Shown here in pieces: positions 56,848 through 64,000 of a DNA stretch of 64,000 bases. Position 1 is the first letter of the stretch. The number at the start of each line of letters is the position of its first letter. The stretch covers positions 45,110 through 109,109 of the forward strand of contig NZ_LARW01000097.1 of the NCBI RefSeq assembly GCF_000971055.1, written 5' to 3'. The notes under the pieces are model-generated. The model searched no databases and was not told the origin of the DNA. It was given only the letters and a program-made list of their open reading frames with translations. The position numbers were made by a program, and so were the translations under genes. The DNA is from Sphingomonas sp. SRS2 (lineage in GTDB: Bacteria > Pseudomonadota > Alphaproteobacteria > Sphingomonadales > Sphingomonadaceae).

Positions 56848-56857
56848 TAGTATGCAA
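56848..56857. promoter_or_regulatory. Candidate GntR operator 3 (MFS side)
   Basis: TAGTATGCAA, 87 bp before the MFS start, followed 1 bp later by a half-like CTGTATGATT. Confidence 0.6.
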
Positions 56858-56909
56858 TCTGTATGATTTCGCTGAAATGCGGCTTGACAAACACCCGAAG
56901 AATCTCTGT

Positions 56910-56919
56910 TTGTATGCAA
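56910..56919. promoter_or_regulatory. Candidate GntR operator 4 (P450 side)
   Basis: TTGTATGCAA, identical to site 1, about 55 bp before the P450 start and 20 bp after a TTGACA (56884-56889) that could be the P450 -35 box. A bound repressor would cover the -10 region. Confidence 0.65.
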
Positions 56920-56974
56920 ATAACGGGTGCATGAACCAACCCGCCCGAAAATTCTGAACTCCTGGAGGGTGTTT

Positions 56975-58183
56975 GTGCTCGAAACTGTTGATCTGGACGA
57001 TCCCAATTTTCTCAACGATCGCAGGGGTAGCTACCGGAAATTGCGGACGGAATCGCCGGTCGCGTTGGCCAATATGAATGGCGAGCCAGCTGTCGTCGTG
57101 ACACGCTACAACGAAGTCTCGAACATTCTGCAAAATCCGGATCTGTGCGTTCAGCCGGCGGCCAATGCCTTTCCGGCGCGGATCGGCAACGGCCCAGCCG
57201 CACATTTCTACAAACTCTCCATCGTCAGCCTGGATGCGCCTGATCACACCCGCCTACGCAAGATATTGACCCCCGTGTTCAGCCCAGGCGCGGTCGCGCG
57301 GATGACCGAGTGGATGACTGAGATCATTGATCGCCGGCTCGAGGAAATCAGCGGCGAGACAGAAATCGACGTTGTCTCCCGACTTGGCGAGACGATCCCG
57401 GCGGACGTGGCCTGTCGATTGCTGCACGTCCCCGAAGCCGATATCGGCATGATGATCGACAGGGCCAACGACATCAATGCCATCTTCAGTCAGGGCGATC
57501 TCGACGCCGAGACGCTGGCGCGCACCGATGCCGCAGGCAAGTTCTTCGTCGACTATTTCGAGGAGCATATCAGGGCGAAGCGCGGCCTTCCCGAAAAGGA
57601 TTTCATGGGCGCTCTGCTCAACGCTGAAGAAGCTGGAGCGCTGGATAAGGAGGAACTCACCTCCGCGATCGTCGATGCGTTCATCGGCAGCTACCATACG
57701 ACGATGGTGGGGCTGACAAATGCTGTGAACGCGCTTTCGCTGTTCCCCGATCAGCAGCGCGTGCTCCGCGAGGATCCGTCGCTGGGCGCGCGCGGCTGGG
57801 AAGAAGTGTTGCGGTTTGAGCCGCCATCCCATTTCCGCCATCGCTACGTCCGGGAACCGTTCACCATATTGGGCCACGAAGTTCAGCCGGGCGTTCGCAT
57901 CCTGCTGGGCTTGGCGTCGGCAAATTGGGACGGAGATGTCTACGAAGATCCGGATGTGTTCAACATCGAGCGTCCGTCGATACGCCACATGTCGTTCGGC
58001 GGCGGCCGCCACTTCTGCCTCGGCTCGCAGATTTCGAGGCTGGAGGGCAAGATCTTCCTGCCGCGCTTCGTCCAGACCTTCTCGGATTTCGGCCTGGCCG
58101 GTGAGGCCGAGCCTCGCCAGATGGGTGATCTGAGCTTCGTCTATTCCACCAAGCTCAACGTGGCGCTCACTCCGAGCCACTGA
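56975..58183 (+). CDS. Cytochrome P450
   Basis: Soluble class I bacterial P450, 402 residues from a GTG that follows CTGGAGGG; an upstream ATG would add 16 residues without homology. Landmarks: K-helix EEVLR (ExxR), heme loop FGGGRHFCLGSQ with the thiolate Cys, and SLDAPDHTRLRKILTPVF for the heme propionates. The I-helix is odd: the usual AG(H/x)(E/D)TT reads GSYHTT, so the acidic residue is His while the Thr is kept. It needs ferredoxin and reductase partners, not seen here. Likely opens degradation by hydroxylation or O-demethylation. Confidence 0.95.
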   Translation: MLETVDLDDPNFLNDRRGSYRKLRTESPVALANMNGEPAVVVTRYNEVSNILQNPDLCVQPAANAFPARIGNGPAAHFYKLSIVSLDAPDHTRLRKILTPVFSPGAVARMTEWMTEIIDRRLEEISGETEIDVVSRLGETIPADVACRLLHVPEADIGMMIDRANDINAIFSQGDLDAETLARTDAAGKFFVDYFEEHIRAKRGLPEKDFMGALLNAEEAGALDKEELTSAIVDAFIGSYHTTMVGLTNAVNALSLFPDQQRVLREDPSLGARGWEEVLRFEPPSHFRHRYVREPFTILGHEVQPGVRILLGLASANWDGDVYEDPDVFNIERPSIRHMSFGGGRHFCLGSQISRLEGKIFLPRFVQTFSDFGLAGEAEPRQMGDLSFVYSTKLNVALTPSH

Positions 58184-58284
58184 CCAGAGATCCGGTGTGA
58201 TCATTACCGGGCCCGTCATCGTGTCGCGTTGGCGGGCCCTAACCTATCCAGAATGTCTGAAGCGATTATCGGGAGTCTAAAGTA

Positions 58285-59310
58285 ATGTCCGATCCGAACA
58301 GCTGGCGCGATCTGGTTCAGGAAGACGCGCTGGAACGCGATCTCCCCATCATCGATTCCCATCATCATATCTGGCCCGTCGCTCCCGCACCCGGGCTCGA
58401 AAACTGGGATGTGCCGGACTTGCGGTCGTACAAGCGCAACTGCGGCCACAACATCGTCGCGACGGTGTTCTGTGAGGCGCACGCCAATTATCGCACCGAT
58501 GGCCCGGAGGCCTTGAGGCCGGTCGGCGAAACCGAATATGTAAATCGCGTCGGCGAAGAGGCCGAGCAGGAAGGAGGCAAGCTTTCCGGGCTCTGCGCGG
58601 CGATCATCGCCAATGCTGATCTGATGCTGGGCGCGGACGTGGCGGCGGTACTCGACGCGCACCGCGCCGCGTCACCCAAAAGGCTGCGTGGAACCCGGTA
58701 CATGACAGCCAATGACGCCGACATACCGATGCCGCCGCCGTTCGATACCGAGCCGGGCATGATGGGCCGCGCTGCATTCCGTGCCGGCTTCGAACAGGTC
58801 GCGAAGCGTGGCCTGTCCTACGATGCTTTCATACTCCATCCTCAGCTCCCCGAAGTCGCCGATCTCGCACGGTCATTCCCTGATACGAAGATCATCATCG
58901 ACCATGTCGGCGGGCCGGTCGGCATCGGCCGGTTCAACGGCACCGCAGCGAGCTTCGACGAGTGGAAGGATGGAATGGCCGCATTCGCCGCCCAGAAGAA
59001 CAGCTTCGTCAAACTCGGCGGCCTGCACCTCTGGTTCACCGGCATGGGCCGCGTCGGCGCCGAGCGGCCACGCACCTCGATCGAGATCGCCGAGATCCAT
59101 GGCGAACATATTCTGACCGCTATCGACCTGTTCGGTGCGGATCGCTGCATGTTCGAAAGCAATTTCCCGGTCGATCGCATGGATACCGGCGCGACCATAT
59201 TGTGGAACGCCTTCAAGCGGATCACCGCACAGCTTGATCCGGCAGATCGCGCCCAGCTTTTCAGCGGCACTGCGGCCCGTGTCTATGGGCTGGACCAAAC
59301 GGGCGGGTGA
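58285..59310 (+). CDS. Amidohydrolase-2 family metal-dependent hydrolase
   Basis: TIM-barrel hydrolase, lactonase or decarboxylase of 341 residues. The metal motif DSHHHIWPVAP is near residue 24, KIIIDHVGGPVGIGRFNG holds the conserved His, and CMFESNFPVDRMDTGATILW has the Ser/Asn-Phe-Pro-x-Asp motif of the family. It lies about 100 bp after the P450 on the same strand, so probably co-transcribed. Relatives include 4-sulfomuconolactonase-type and gallate or 2-pyrone-dicarboxylate hydrolases. Predicted to hydrolyse a lactone or ring-fission product here. Confidence 0.88.
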   Translation: MSDPNSWRDLVQEDALERDLPIIDSHHHIWPVAPAPGLENWDVPDLRSYKRNCGHNIVATVFCEAHANYRTDGPEALRPVGETEYVNRVGEEAEQEGGKLSGLCAAIIANADLMLGADVAAVLDAHRAASPKRLRGTRYMTANDADIPMPPPFDTEPGMMGRAAFRAGFEQVAKRGLSYDAFILHPQLPEVADLARSFPDTKIIIDHVGGPVGIGRFNGTAASFDEWKDGMAAFAAQKNSFVKLGGLHLWFTGMGRVGAERPRTSIEIAEIHGEHILTAIDLFGADRCMFESNFPVDRMDTGATILWNAFKRITAQLDPADRAQLFSGTAARVYGLDQTGG

Positions 59311-59345
59311 TCGACCGGCGATAGGAGCCTCGCTCCCTCGACGCG

Positions 59346-59381
59346 AAAAGGGCGACGGCATCTTCATGCCGCCGCCCTTTT
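59346..59381. terminator. Bidirectional terminator between amidohydrolase and TonB receptor genes
   Basis: AAGGGCG-A-CGGCAT and ATGCCG-C-CGCCCTT form a long stem with loop CTTC. It is flanked by A-rich and TTTTGC sequence, so it can act on both convergent transcripts. Confidence 0.8.
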
Positions 59382-59426
59382 GCTTTCGCCGGCACGAGAT
59401 CGCAGTCCCGTGCCGGTGGTAGTTCC

Positions 59427-61772
59427 TTAAAAGCGCGTCGAAAGCTGCAGGCCGATCGTCCGTGTCTGCTCGGGATAGGCCAGGGTTGCGCCGGGTGCCG
59501 TGGAAACAGTGAAGCGATAACCCGCCGTCCGCGTATTGGTCAGGTTCTTGCCGATGACGGCCACGTCCCAGCGCCCATCGGAAGACCCGATCGAAACGCG
59601 CGCATCATATTTCTCGAACGCCTTCTGGCTGGTCAACGGATCAGCCGTCGCCTGCATGAAATAGCTCGAGCTCATGAACGCCGTCCCCTGAAGGCGCATG
59701 ATCAGCGTGTCCGACAGAGGCTGAGTGAAGTCGGCGGTGAACGATCCGCTATATTTGGGCGAAAAGGTCCGGCGCTTCCCGCTCATGTCCTGGATACAGG
59801 GCGCGGGACGCTGGGCTACCTGCTGGATGGTGCAGACGCCGTTGGTATAGGAGCTGTATCTCGCATTCAGATAGGCGAAGTTCCCAATCAACCTTAGACC
59901 GCTCGTCACGCGGAGGGTCGATTCCAGTTCGACGCCCTTCGATCGCGACTTGGCTGCGTTGGAAACGAAGGGAATGCCGGTGCCCACGCCCGCACCGGGG
60001 AGCGTCACGGTCTCCTGCAGATCCTTGTACTTGCTCAGGAACAGCGCGACGTTGACGGTCAGCCGCTTGTCGAACCATGCGCTTTTCACGCCGACCTCGA
60101 AAGCATCGACATTTTCGGGGCGGAAGTCCGACGACACCGTTCCAACGGTGTAGCCGCCAGCCTTGAAGCCCTTCGTGTAGGTCGCATAGGTCATCGCATC
60201 GCGACCGACATCATATTGCGCGCCGATCGTGGGCATCAGCTTCTTGTCGCTACGCGCGGGGCGCGCGAAGTCACCTGGCGTAAAGCCCAATGCGCCGATG
60301 ATAGCCGCCTGACCAGCCGTCGTGGTCGGCGTGAAATTGCCTGGTCCTGGCAAGCCGCCTTCGATCGCTGCCGAGGCCGACCCCGCTTGGGTCGAGCGCC
60401 GAACATCCTTGTCGATCATCGAATAGCGCAATCCACTGTTAATCCGCAGACTGTCCCCTAGCCGCAGCGTCGCAGCCGCGAAAACCGACTTGGTCTCGGC
60501 TTTCTCCTTACTGCGCGAGAAGAAGACCACGGGTGCCGTAGCTGGCAGCGCGCCGCCAGTCGCCGCGCCCAGTCTCACGAAATAGGCGCCAAGATAATTG
60601 TCGACCGAATAGTTGGCGTTCGCGTAGTAGGCGCCGACCATATATTCCAGCTTCTCGCCAGTCGCGGACTGCAGTCGGACTTCCTGCGAGATCTGCGTGT
60701 AGCGCTCGAGATAGCGTACCGGCAGGACAAATCGCGTGCCGACCGCAGATGCCGTTGCAGCGACAGGAACGAGATCGGTGATCTGGTCATATTTGTGATG
60801 ATAGTAGCCGCTGGTGAAGATCAGGCTGGGGCCACCCAGATCGATCTCGGCGGTGGTCGCATTCTCGACGAAGTTCATGTTGAAGAAGCCAAGCTGGGCA
60901 TCACTCTCGCCATTAAGCTTGCTGTCGGCCGCGGGCCCTTTGGCCGCCAGGTAGGAGGCACAGGCACCGCGCGGCGCGCCGAAGATGGCGTTCGGCGGAC
61001 AGCCCAGCAACTCGACGTTGAAGTTCTCATTGTCGCGCATCTTGCCGACATCAAGCCGCGACGTGATTTTCACGGTGTCGCTGGGCGACCAGGATACCGA
61101 CGCACGACCATATTTATCGTCGAGATTGGGTCCCTTACTACCAAGATAATTATTCTTGATGTAGCCTTTCATCCCGCTCCAGCGGCCAGCAAGTCGGAAC
61201 GACAGATCGTCAGTCGCAGGCAAGGTGATGCCTGCGTCGAGCGTATATTCGCCAGGGCCCGGCGCGTAGTAAGCCTGTGCATTGGCCTCAAACTCCTTAC
61301 CGGGCTTACGTGTGGTCACGCTGATCGCACCGGCGATGGCGTTGTTGCCGAAGAAAGTCGTCTGCGGGCCACGTAGCACTTCGACACGCTCGATATCGTA
61401 CAGCATCAGGCGCGATGATTTGGATCGCGCATGATAGATGCCGTCCACAAAGGTCGCCACCGACTGTTCGAAGCCGGTATTGGCGCCCGAGGTAACACCG
61501 CGAATGGCCATCGTATCCGATGACGGGTTCTGCGCGATCCGGAAGTTCGGGATCCGGTAGCTGAGATCCTCCATATTCTTGATGCTGCCCCGTGCGAGTT
61601 CGGAGCCCATGGTAACGTTAGCTGAAACCGGCACATCGCTCAGCGCTTGTTCGCGACGCTGCGCCGTGACGACGATCTCGCCGTCGGTCTCAATCTGCGT
61701 CGCCTGCGCATGGGCCGCTTGGCTGCACAATGCGGACGACCCCAAAAGGATTCCTAGTATCTCTTTTTTCAT
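59427..61772 (-). CDS. TonB-dependent outer-membrane receptor
   Basis: Outer-membrane active transporter of 781 residues. The signal peptide is MKKEILGILLGSSALCSQAAHA and the TonB box is GEIVVTAQRREQ. The plug domain is GSIKNMEDLSYRIPNFRIAQ ... VEVLRGPQTTFFGNNAIAGA, followed by a 22-strand type barrel ending in LSTRF with terminal Phe. Sphingomonads use such receptors for aromatics, sterols and sugars as well as iron. Its place behind PRISE and isochorismatase genes makes it the likely uptake system for the cluster's substrate. Confidence 0.95.
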   Translation of the reverse strand: MKKEILGILLGSSALCSQAAHAQATQIETDGEIVVTAQRREQALSDVPVSANVTMGSELARGSIKNMEDLSYRIPNFRIAQNPSSDTMAIRGVTSGANTGFEQSVATFVDGIYHARSKSSRLMLYDIERVEVLRGPQTTFFGNNAIAGAISVTTRKPGKEFEANAQAYYAPGPGEYTLDAGITLPATDDLSFRLAGRWSGMKGYIKNNYLGSKGPNLDDKYGRASVSWSPSDTVKITSRLDVGKMRDNENFNVELLGCPPNAIFGAPRGACASYLAAKGPAADSKLNGESDAQLGFFNMNFVENATTAEIDLGGPSLIFTSGYYHHKYDQITDLVPVAATASAVGTRFVLPVRYLERYTQISQEVRLQSATGEKLEYMVGAYYANANYSVDNYLGAYFVRLGAATGGALPATAPVVFFSRSKEKAETKSVFAAATLRLGDSLRINSGLRYSMIDKDVRRSTQAGSASAAIEGGLPGPGNFTPTTTAGQAAIIGALGFTPGDFARPARSDKKLMPTIGAQYDVGRDAMTYATYTKGFKAGGYTVGTVSSDFRPENVDAFEVGVKSAWFDKRLTVNVALFLSKYKDLQETVTLPGAGVGTGIPFVSNAAKSRSKGVELESTLRVTSGLRLIGNFAYLNARYSSYTNGVCTIQQVAQRPAPCIQDMSGKRRTFSPKYSGSFTADFTQPLSDTLIMRLQGTAFMSSSYFMQATADPLTSQKAFEKYDARVSIGSSDGRWDVAVIGKNLTNTRTAGYRFTVSTAPGATLAYPEQTRTIGLQLSTRF

Positions 61773-61814
61773 TACACCCTCCCCACTTCATATTTTCGAA
61801 CGAAAAGCCGAGTT

Positions 61815-61840
61815 GAGGATCGAGACCTGAGTCGATCCTC
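61815..61840. repeat. 9-bp inverted repeat upstream of the TonB receptor
   Basis: GAGGATCGA and TCGATCCTC, 8 bp apart, lie in the 128-bp gap between the isochorismatase-fold and receptor genes. It may trim or stabilise the operon mRNA; no T-run follows, so it is not a terminator. Confidence 0.5.
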
Positions 61841-61900
61841 ATCGTTGCGGTGAGACGGGTCGATCGCTCCTCTCCTGACGATCGGCCCCGCCTTTCCGCG

Positions 61901-62569
61901 CTATTGTGATCCTAGTTCCCGAACCGCGACGTCGGACGTGGTCACGCGTGCGAAATGCGGAAGGATCGTGGTCATCGTCGCTTCGGAATAGGCGCCGAAC
62001 ATCCGATCGGTGCAGTCCGAGAGAACGCACACGCCATAGTCCTTCTCACTCGCGGTCCTGGCGGTCATCTCGATGCCGAGGTTCACGGCCAGCCCGACGA
62101 GGATGATGATATTCCGGTCAAGATTGCGGAGAAGCGGCTCGAACTCGGTGCTGGTAAAGGGATCGACCTTGCAGTTTTCTAGGACGAATTCGTCCCGAGT
62201 GAGGTCGGGTTCGAGCTCTTGCAAAACCCCAGCCCCCCAGGTTCCGCGCACAGCTAGATTCAGCTTGTCGGCGCCCATCGATTTCGAAGGCCCGCGCGCA
62301 TAGCCATCCCGCCGCATCCGAAGCTCCGGATGTCCAGGGCGGAAGGACTCATTATGGTAGATCAGCGGCACGCCCTTGGAACGGCATGTCGCGATCAGAT
62401 TCTTGATGCGCTCCAGGACGTTGGGAACCGGCAGGTTGGATCTGGTCAGCTCGTAGAACGCGCCCTCGGGGTGCCAGAAGTCATTCTGCATATGGGTCAG
62501 AACCAACACGCAGTCATCCACCGGTAACGGCGGATAGTCGAAGGGGGGCGGTGCGAACGCGTCGCTCAT
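61901..62569 (-). CDS. Isochorismatase-fold (cysteine hydrolase family) protein lacking the catalytic Cys
   Basis: A 222-residue product from MSDAFAPPPFDYPPLPVDDC. Family features: the Asp in VLVLTHMQNDFWHPEG, the putative Lys in FVLENCKVDPFTSTEFEPL, and the strand-loop NIIILVGLAVNLGIEMTART. In active members that loop reads (T/A)xxCVxxT with the nucleophilic Cys; here Leu-Gly occupies that place. So it may use different chemistry or be a non-catalytic relative. Located between PRISE and TonB receptor genes, same strand. Substrate unknown. Confidence 0.85.
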   Translation of the reverse strand: MSDAFAPPPFDYPPLPVDDCVLVLTHMQNDFWHPEGAFYELTRSNLPVPNVLERIKNLIATCRSKGVPLIYHNESFRPGHPELRMRRDGYARGPSKSMGADKLNLAVRGTWGAGVLQELEPDLTRDEFVLENCKVDPFTSTEFEPLLRNLDRNIIILVGLAVNLGIEMTARTASEKDYGVCVLSDCTDRMFGAYSEATMTTILPHFARVTTSDVAVRELGSQ

Positions 62570-62624
62570 TGCAAACCTTTCTGATGAATCCTGCCGTAGG
62601 TCGCAGGGACAAGCGAACCCGACG

Positions 62625-63713
62625 TCATCGCGGAAGATGGCGCAGGTCCTGCATCTCCTTGATGTAATCGATGAACATGTCCTCGCTGTCGCGGCAGTCG
62701 TGGAAGCCGGACTGGCGAAGCTTGATCGTACTGACGATCGGCGGGGGCTCTTGATTGCCCATACGGAAGATGAAATCGATGCTCTGCCAGTTACCCTTGA
62801 CCTCGTCATAGGTCAGCGGCGCGAGGTCGTATTTCTTGACCATATTGTCCCACAGCGGCCCCTTGTCCGCCATCATGTCATCAAGGCAGATCGACTGTGG
62901 TCTGTCGATTTCCATACCGAAATGGCGCGCGAGCTTCGGGAACAAATTGTTCCAGTCGAGCACGTCGCCATTGGCTATGTTGAAGACCTGGTTGGCCGAC
63001 TTGTCGAGATTGTGGGCGCCCCATGCCATCGCGCCAGCAACGATGCGCGCATCTACCAACTCGACCAGTCCGGCATAGAGATTGGCTGAAAAGCGAAGCG
63101 GCAGTCCGAGCTCGCGCGAGATGGCGCAATAAACCGCGATCGACTGGACCATGTTGATCGGAGCGCCCGGACAGACGCCGCATACGATCTGAGGACGGTA
63201 GATGCTCCACGACCAGTTCTTGCCCTTCTGCGCCTCGAAAATATAATCCTGCTGCGCGTGGTAGAAGCTCGGCGGGAAATGCATAGCGTCGCTCTCTCGC
63301 GCAGGCACCTTGATAGGGCCGAGGTGCACACCGTAGGCCTTGGTGCCCTGCAGGAAGGCGAAATTCTCGAGCGGCGCGCCCGACGCCTCAATCGCTTCAA
63401 GCGCATTGCGCATCATCGCCAGATTGGTGCCGATATGGTCCTGACCGGTCCATGCCTCTGCCATGCGCGGCAGATCCAGGATCGCGGAATAGACCACGTG
63501 GGTGACGTCGCCATGTTTGGCGAACGCCTCCTTCGTCGCGGCGCCATCGAGCAGATCGACGCACACATAATCGGCCCTCGTCGGGACTGTCGGCGGCTTG
63601 CGCGAGGTACCAAGGACATCCCAGTCGGGATGATGGTCGAGGAAATATTCCATCAAATTCCAGCCGACCGGTCCGCGGGCGCCGATAATCATCAATTTCT
63701 TCTTCGCGGACAT
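62625..63713 (-). CDS. PRISE-type SDR (progesterone-5-beta-reductase/iridoid-synthase-like)
   Basis: Extended atypical SDR of 362 residues that in characterised members reduces enones or 1,4-unsaturated ketones with NADPH. N-terminal cofactor motif is MIIGARGPVGWNLMEYFL. The variant active site has the Tyr in FYHAQQDYIFEAQ in place of classical YxxxK, and WSWSIYRPQIVCGVCPG follows. It is first gene of a minus-strand unit with the isochorismatase and TonB receptor genes. Two operator-like sites lie upstream. It would reduce an unsaturated intermediate of the pathway; substrate unknown. Confidence 0.87.
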   Translation of the reverse strand: MSAKKKLMIIGARGPVGWNLMEYFLDHHPDWDVLGTSRKPPTVPTRADYVCVDLLDGAATKEAFAKHGDVTHVVYSAILDLPRMAEAWTGQDHIGTNLAMMRNALEAIEASGAPLENFAFLQGTKAYGVHLGPIKVPARESDAMHFPPSFYHAQQDYIFEAQKGKNWSWSIYRPQIVCGVCPGAPINMVQSIAVYCAISRELGLPLRFSANLYAGLVELVDARIVAGAMAWGAHNLDKSANQVFNIANGDVLDWNNLFPKLARHFGMEIDRPQSICLDDMMADKGPLWDNMVKKYDLAPLTYDEVKGNWQSIDFIFRMGNQEPPPIVSTIKLRQSGFHDCRDSEDMFIDYIKEMQDLRHLPR

Positions 63714-63790
63714 GTAGACGACTCTCCCCTGGTGGTACGATTATCGATCGGCACGACCCGCTCGAAGCTCGCCGCCGACTGCTGGCTATA

Positions 63791-63814
63791 TGCATACATC
63801 CATCATGCATACAA
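63791..63814. promoter_or_regulatory. Candidate GntR operators 5 and 6 (tandem)
   Basis: Two copies of TGCATACA (reverse complement of TGTATGCA), at 63791 and 63806, exactly 15 bp apart and about 80-100 bp upstream of the PRISE start. This is the only promoter of the cluster with a tandem pair. The stretch to the window end (63815-64000) is AT-rich and shows no gene. Confidence 0.62.
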
Positions 63815-64000
63815 TCAAGCAGAAACCGTCTTTCGTTATCATCGCCTGCATCGGCGAAGTCGAGACTGTCCTGTGTTCACAATTTTAATATATAAATCAA
63901 TATTTTAGTAAATAAGACACGCCGCTTTCCCTATGCGTGGGCGGCGCATGTTGAACGGCAGCCCGCTTCGGCGATTGACAGTGATTTCATGATATATGTA

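Noticed and set aside
56762..57247. N-terminal extension of the MFS gene to an upstream ATG
   Set aside because: The extension would run through the operators and the P450 start region and gives a non-membrane sequence unlike MFS proteins.
48903..64000. Second copy of the tRNA-Arg 3' end (attR) marking the island's far end
   Set aside because: No repeat of the GTTCGAATCGTTCCGGGCGC segment was seen to the right, so island limits cannot be fixed from this window.

Overview
The window is high-GC bacterial chromosome. It looks like an alphaproteobacterium of the Sphingomonadaceae (Sphingomonas/Rhizorhabdus type). The evidence is the alphaproteobacterial str-S10 order (rpsL-rpsG-fusA-tuf-rpsJ-rplC-rplD-rplW-rplB), the pdhC/thioesterase/lpdA neighbourhood, the petABC bc1 operon, the TonB-dependent receptor, and frequent TAT/CAT/AAT codons in otherwise GC-rich genes. 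The genus is inferred, not proven.

Layout. 1-7.7 kb: str-S10 ribosomal operon on the minus strand, from a good promoter at 7675-7703. 7.7-12.7 kb: a cutA remnant, a cation diffusion facilitator, then three peptidoglycan enzymes in a row (two YkuD-type L,D-transpeptidase-like proteins and a D-Ala-D-Ala carboxypeptidase). 12.9-16 kb: lpdA, a hotdog thioesterase and pdhC. 16-23.4 kb: housekeeping genes (usp, free-Met-sulfoxide reductase, arfB, a pseudouridine synthase, rplY, pth, ychF, a MaoC dehydratase, a GFA protein, a frameshifted mtnP) plus a histidine-kinase scrap. 23.5-26.3 kb: the cytochrome bc1 operon. 26.5-42.6 kb: trmL, hemF, lipB, queC/queE, an Anbu peptidase, hslO, argD/argF, an outer-membrane beta-barrel, thrC, an M16 peptidase and a methyltransferase. 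42.6-44.1 kb is a lower-GC patch with a phosphoesterase and a toxin-like DUF protein. 44.1-48.8 kb: pterin dehydratase, a zincin, ccmAB, oligopeptidase B and a lipoprotein.

From tRNA-Arg(ACG) at 48.83 kb the character changes to an accessory region. A serine-recombinase element (recombinase, DUF2924 and DUF3489 genes with 4-bp overlaps) lies just downstream of the tRNA. It ends in a truncated SbcD-like nuclease that abuts a multiply frameshifted NAD(P)H FMN-reductase pseudogene. From 52.8 kb to the end lies a compact catabolic cluster: SDR, GntR/FCD regulator, VOC protein, MFS transporter, cytochrome P450, amidohydrolase, TonB receptor, isochorismatase-fold protein and PRISE-type reductase.

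The most interesting signal is a repeated near-palindrome, core GTATGCA(A). It occurs in the promoter regions of essentially every transcription unit of this cluster (53791, 54785, 56848, 56910, and a pair at 63791/63806) and was noticed nowhere else. It is probably the operator of the GntR regulator encoded in the middle of the cluster, so these genes would form one substrate-induced regulon: uptake (TonB receptor, MFS), oxidation (P450, SDR, PRISE), and ring or lactone cleavage (VOC, amidohydrolase). The substrate cannot be told from sequence alone. Other notable points are an Arg at ribosomal protein S12 position 88 (a known streptomycin-resistance site), a terminator-like hairpin inside the S10 operon, a possible attenuator before argD, and three convergent gene pairs that share a CTAG as their two stop codons.
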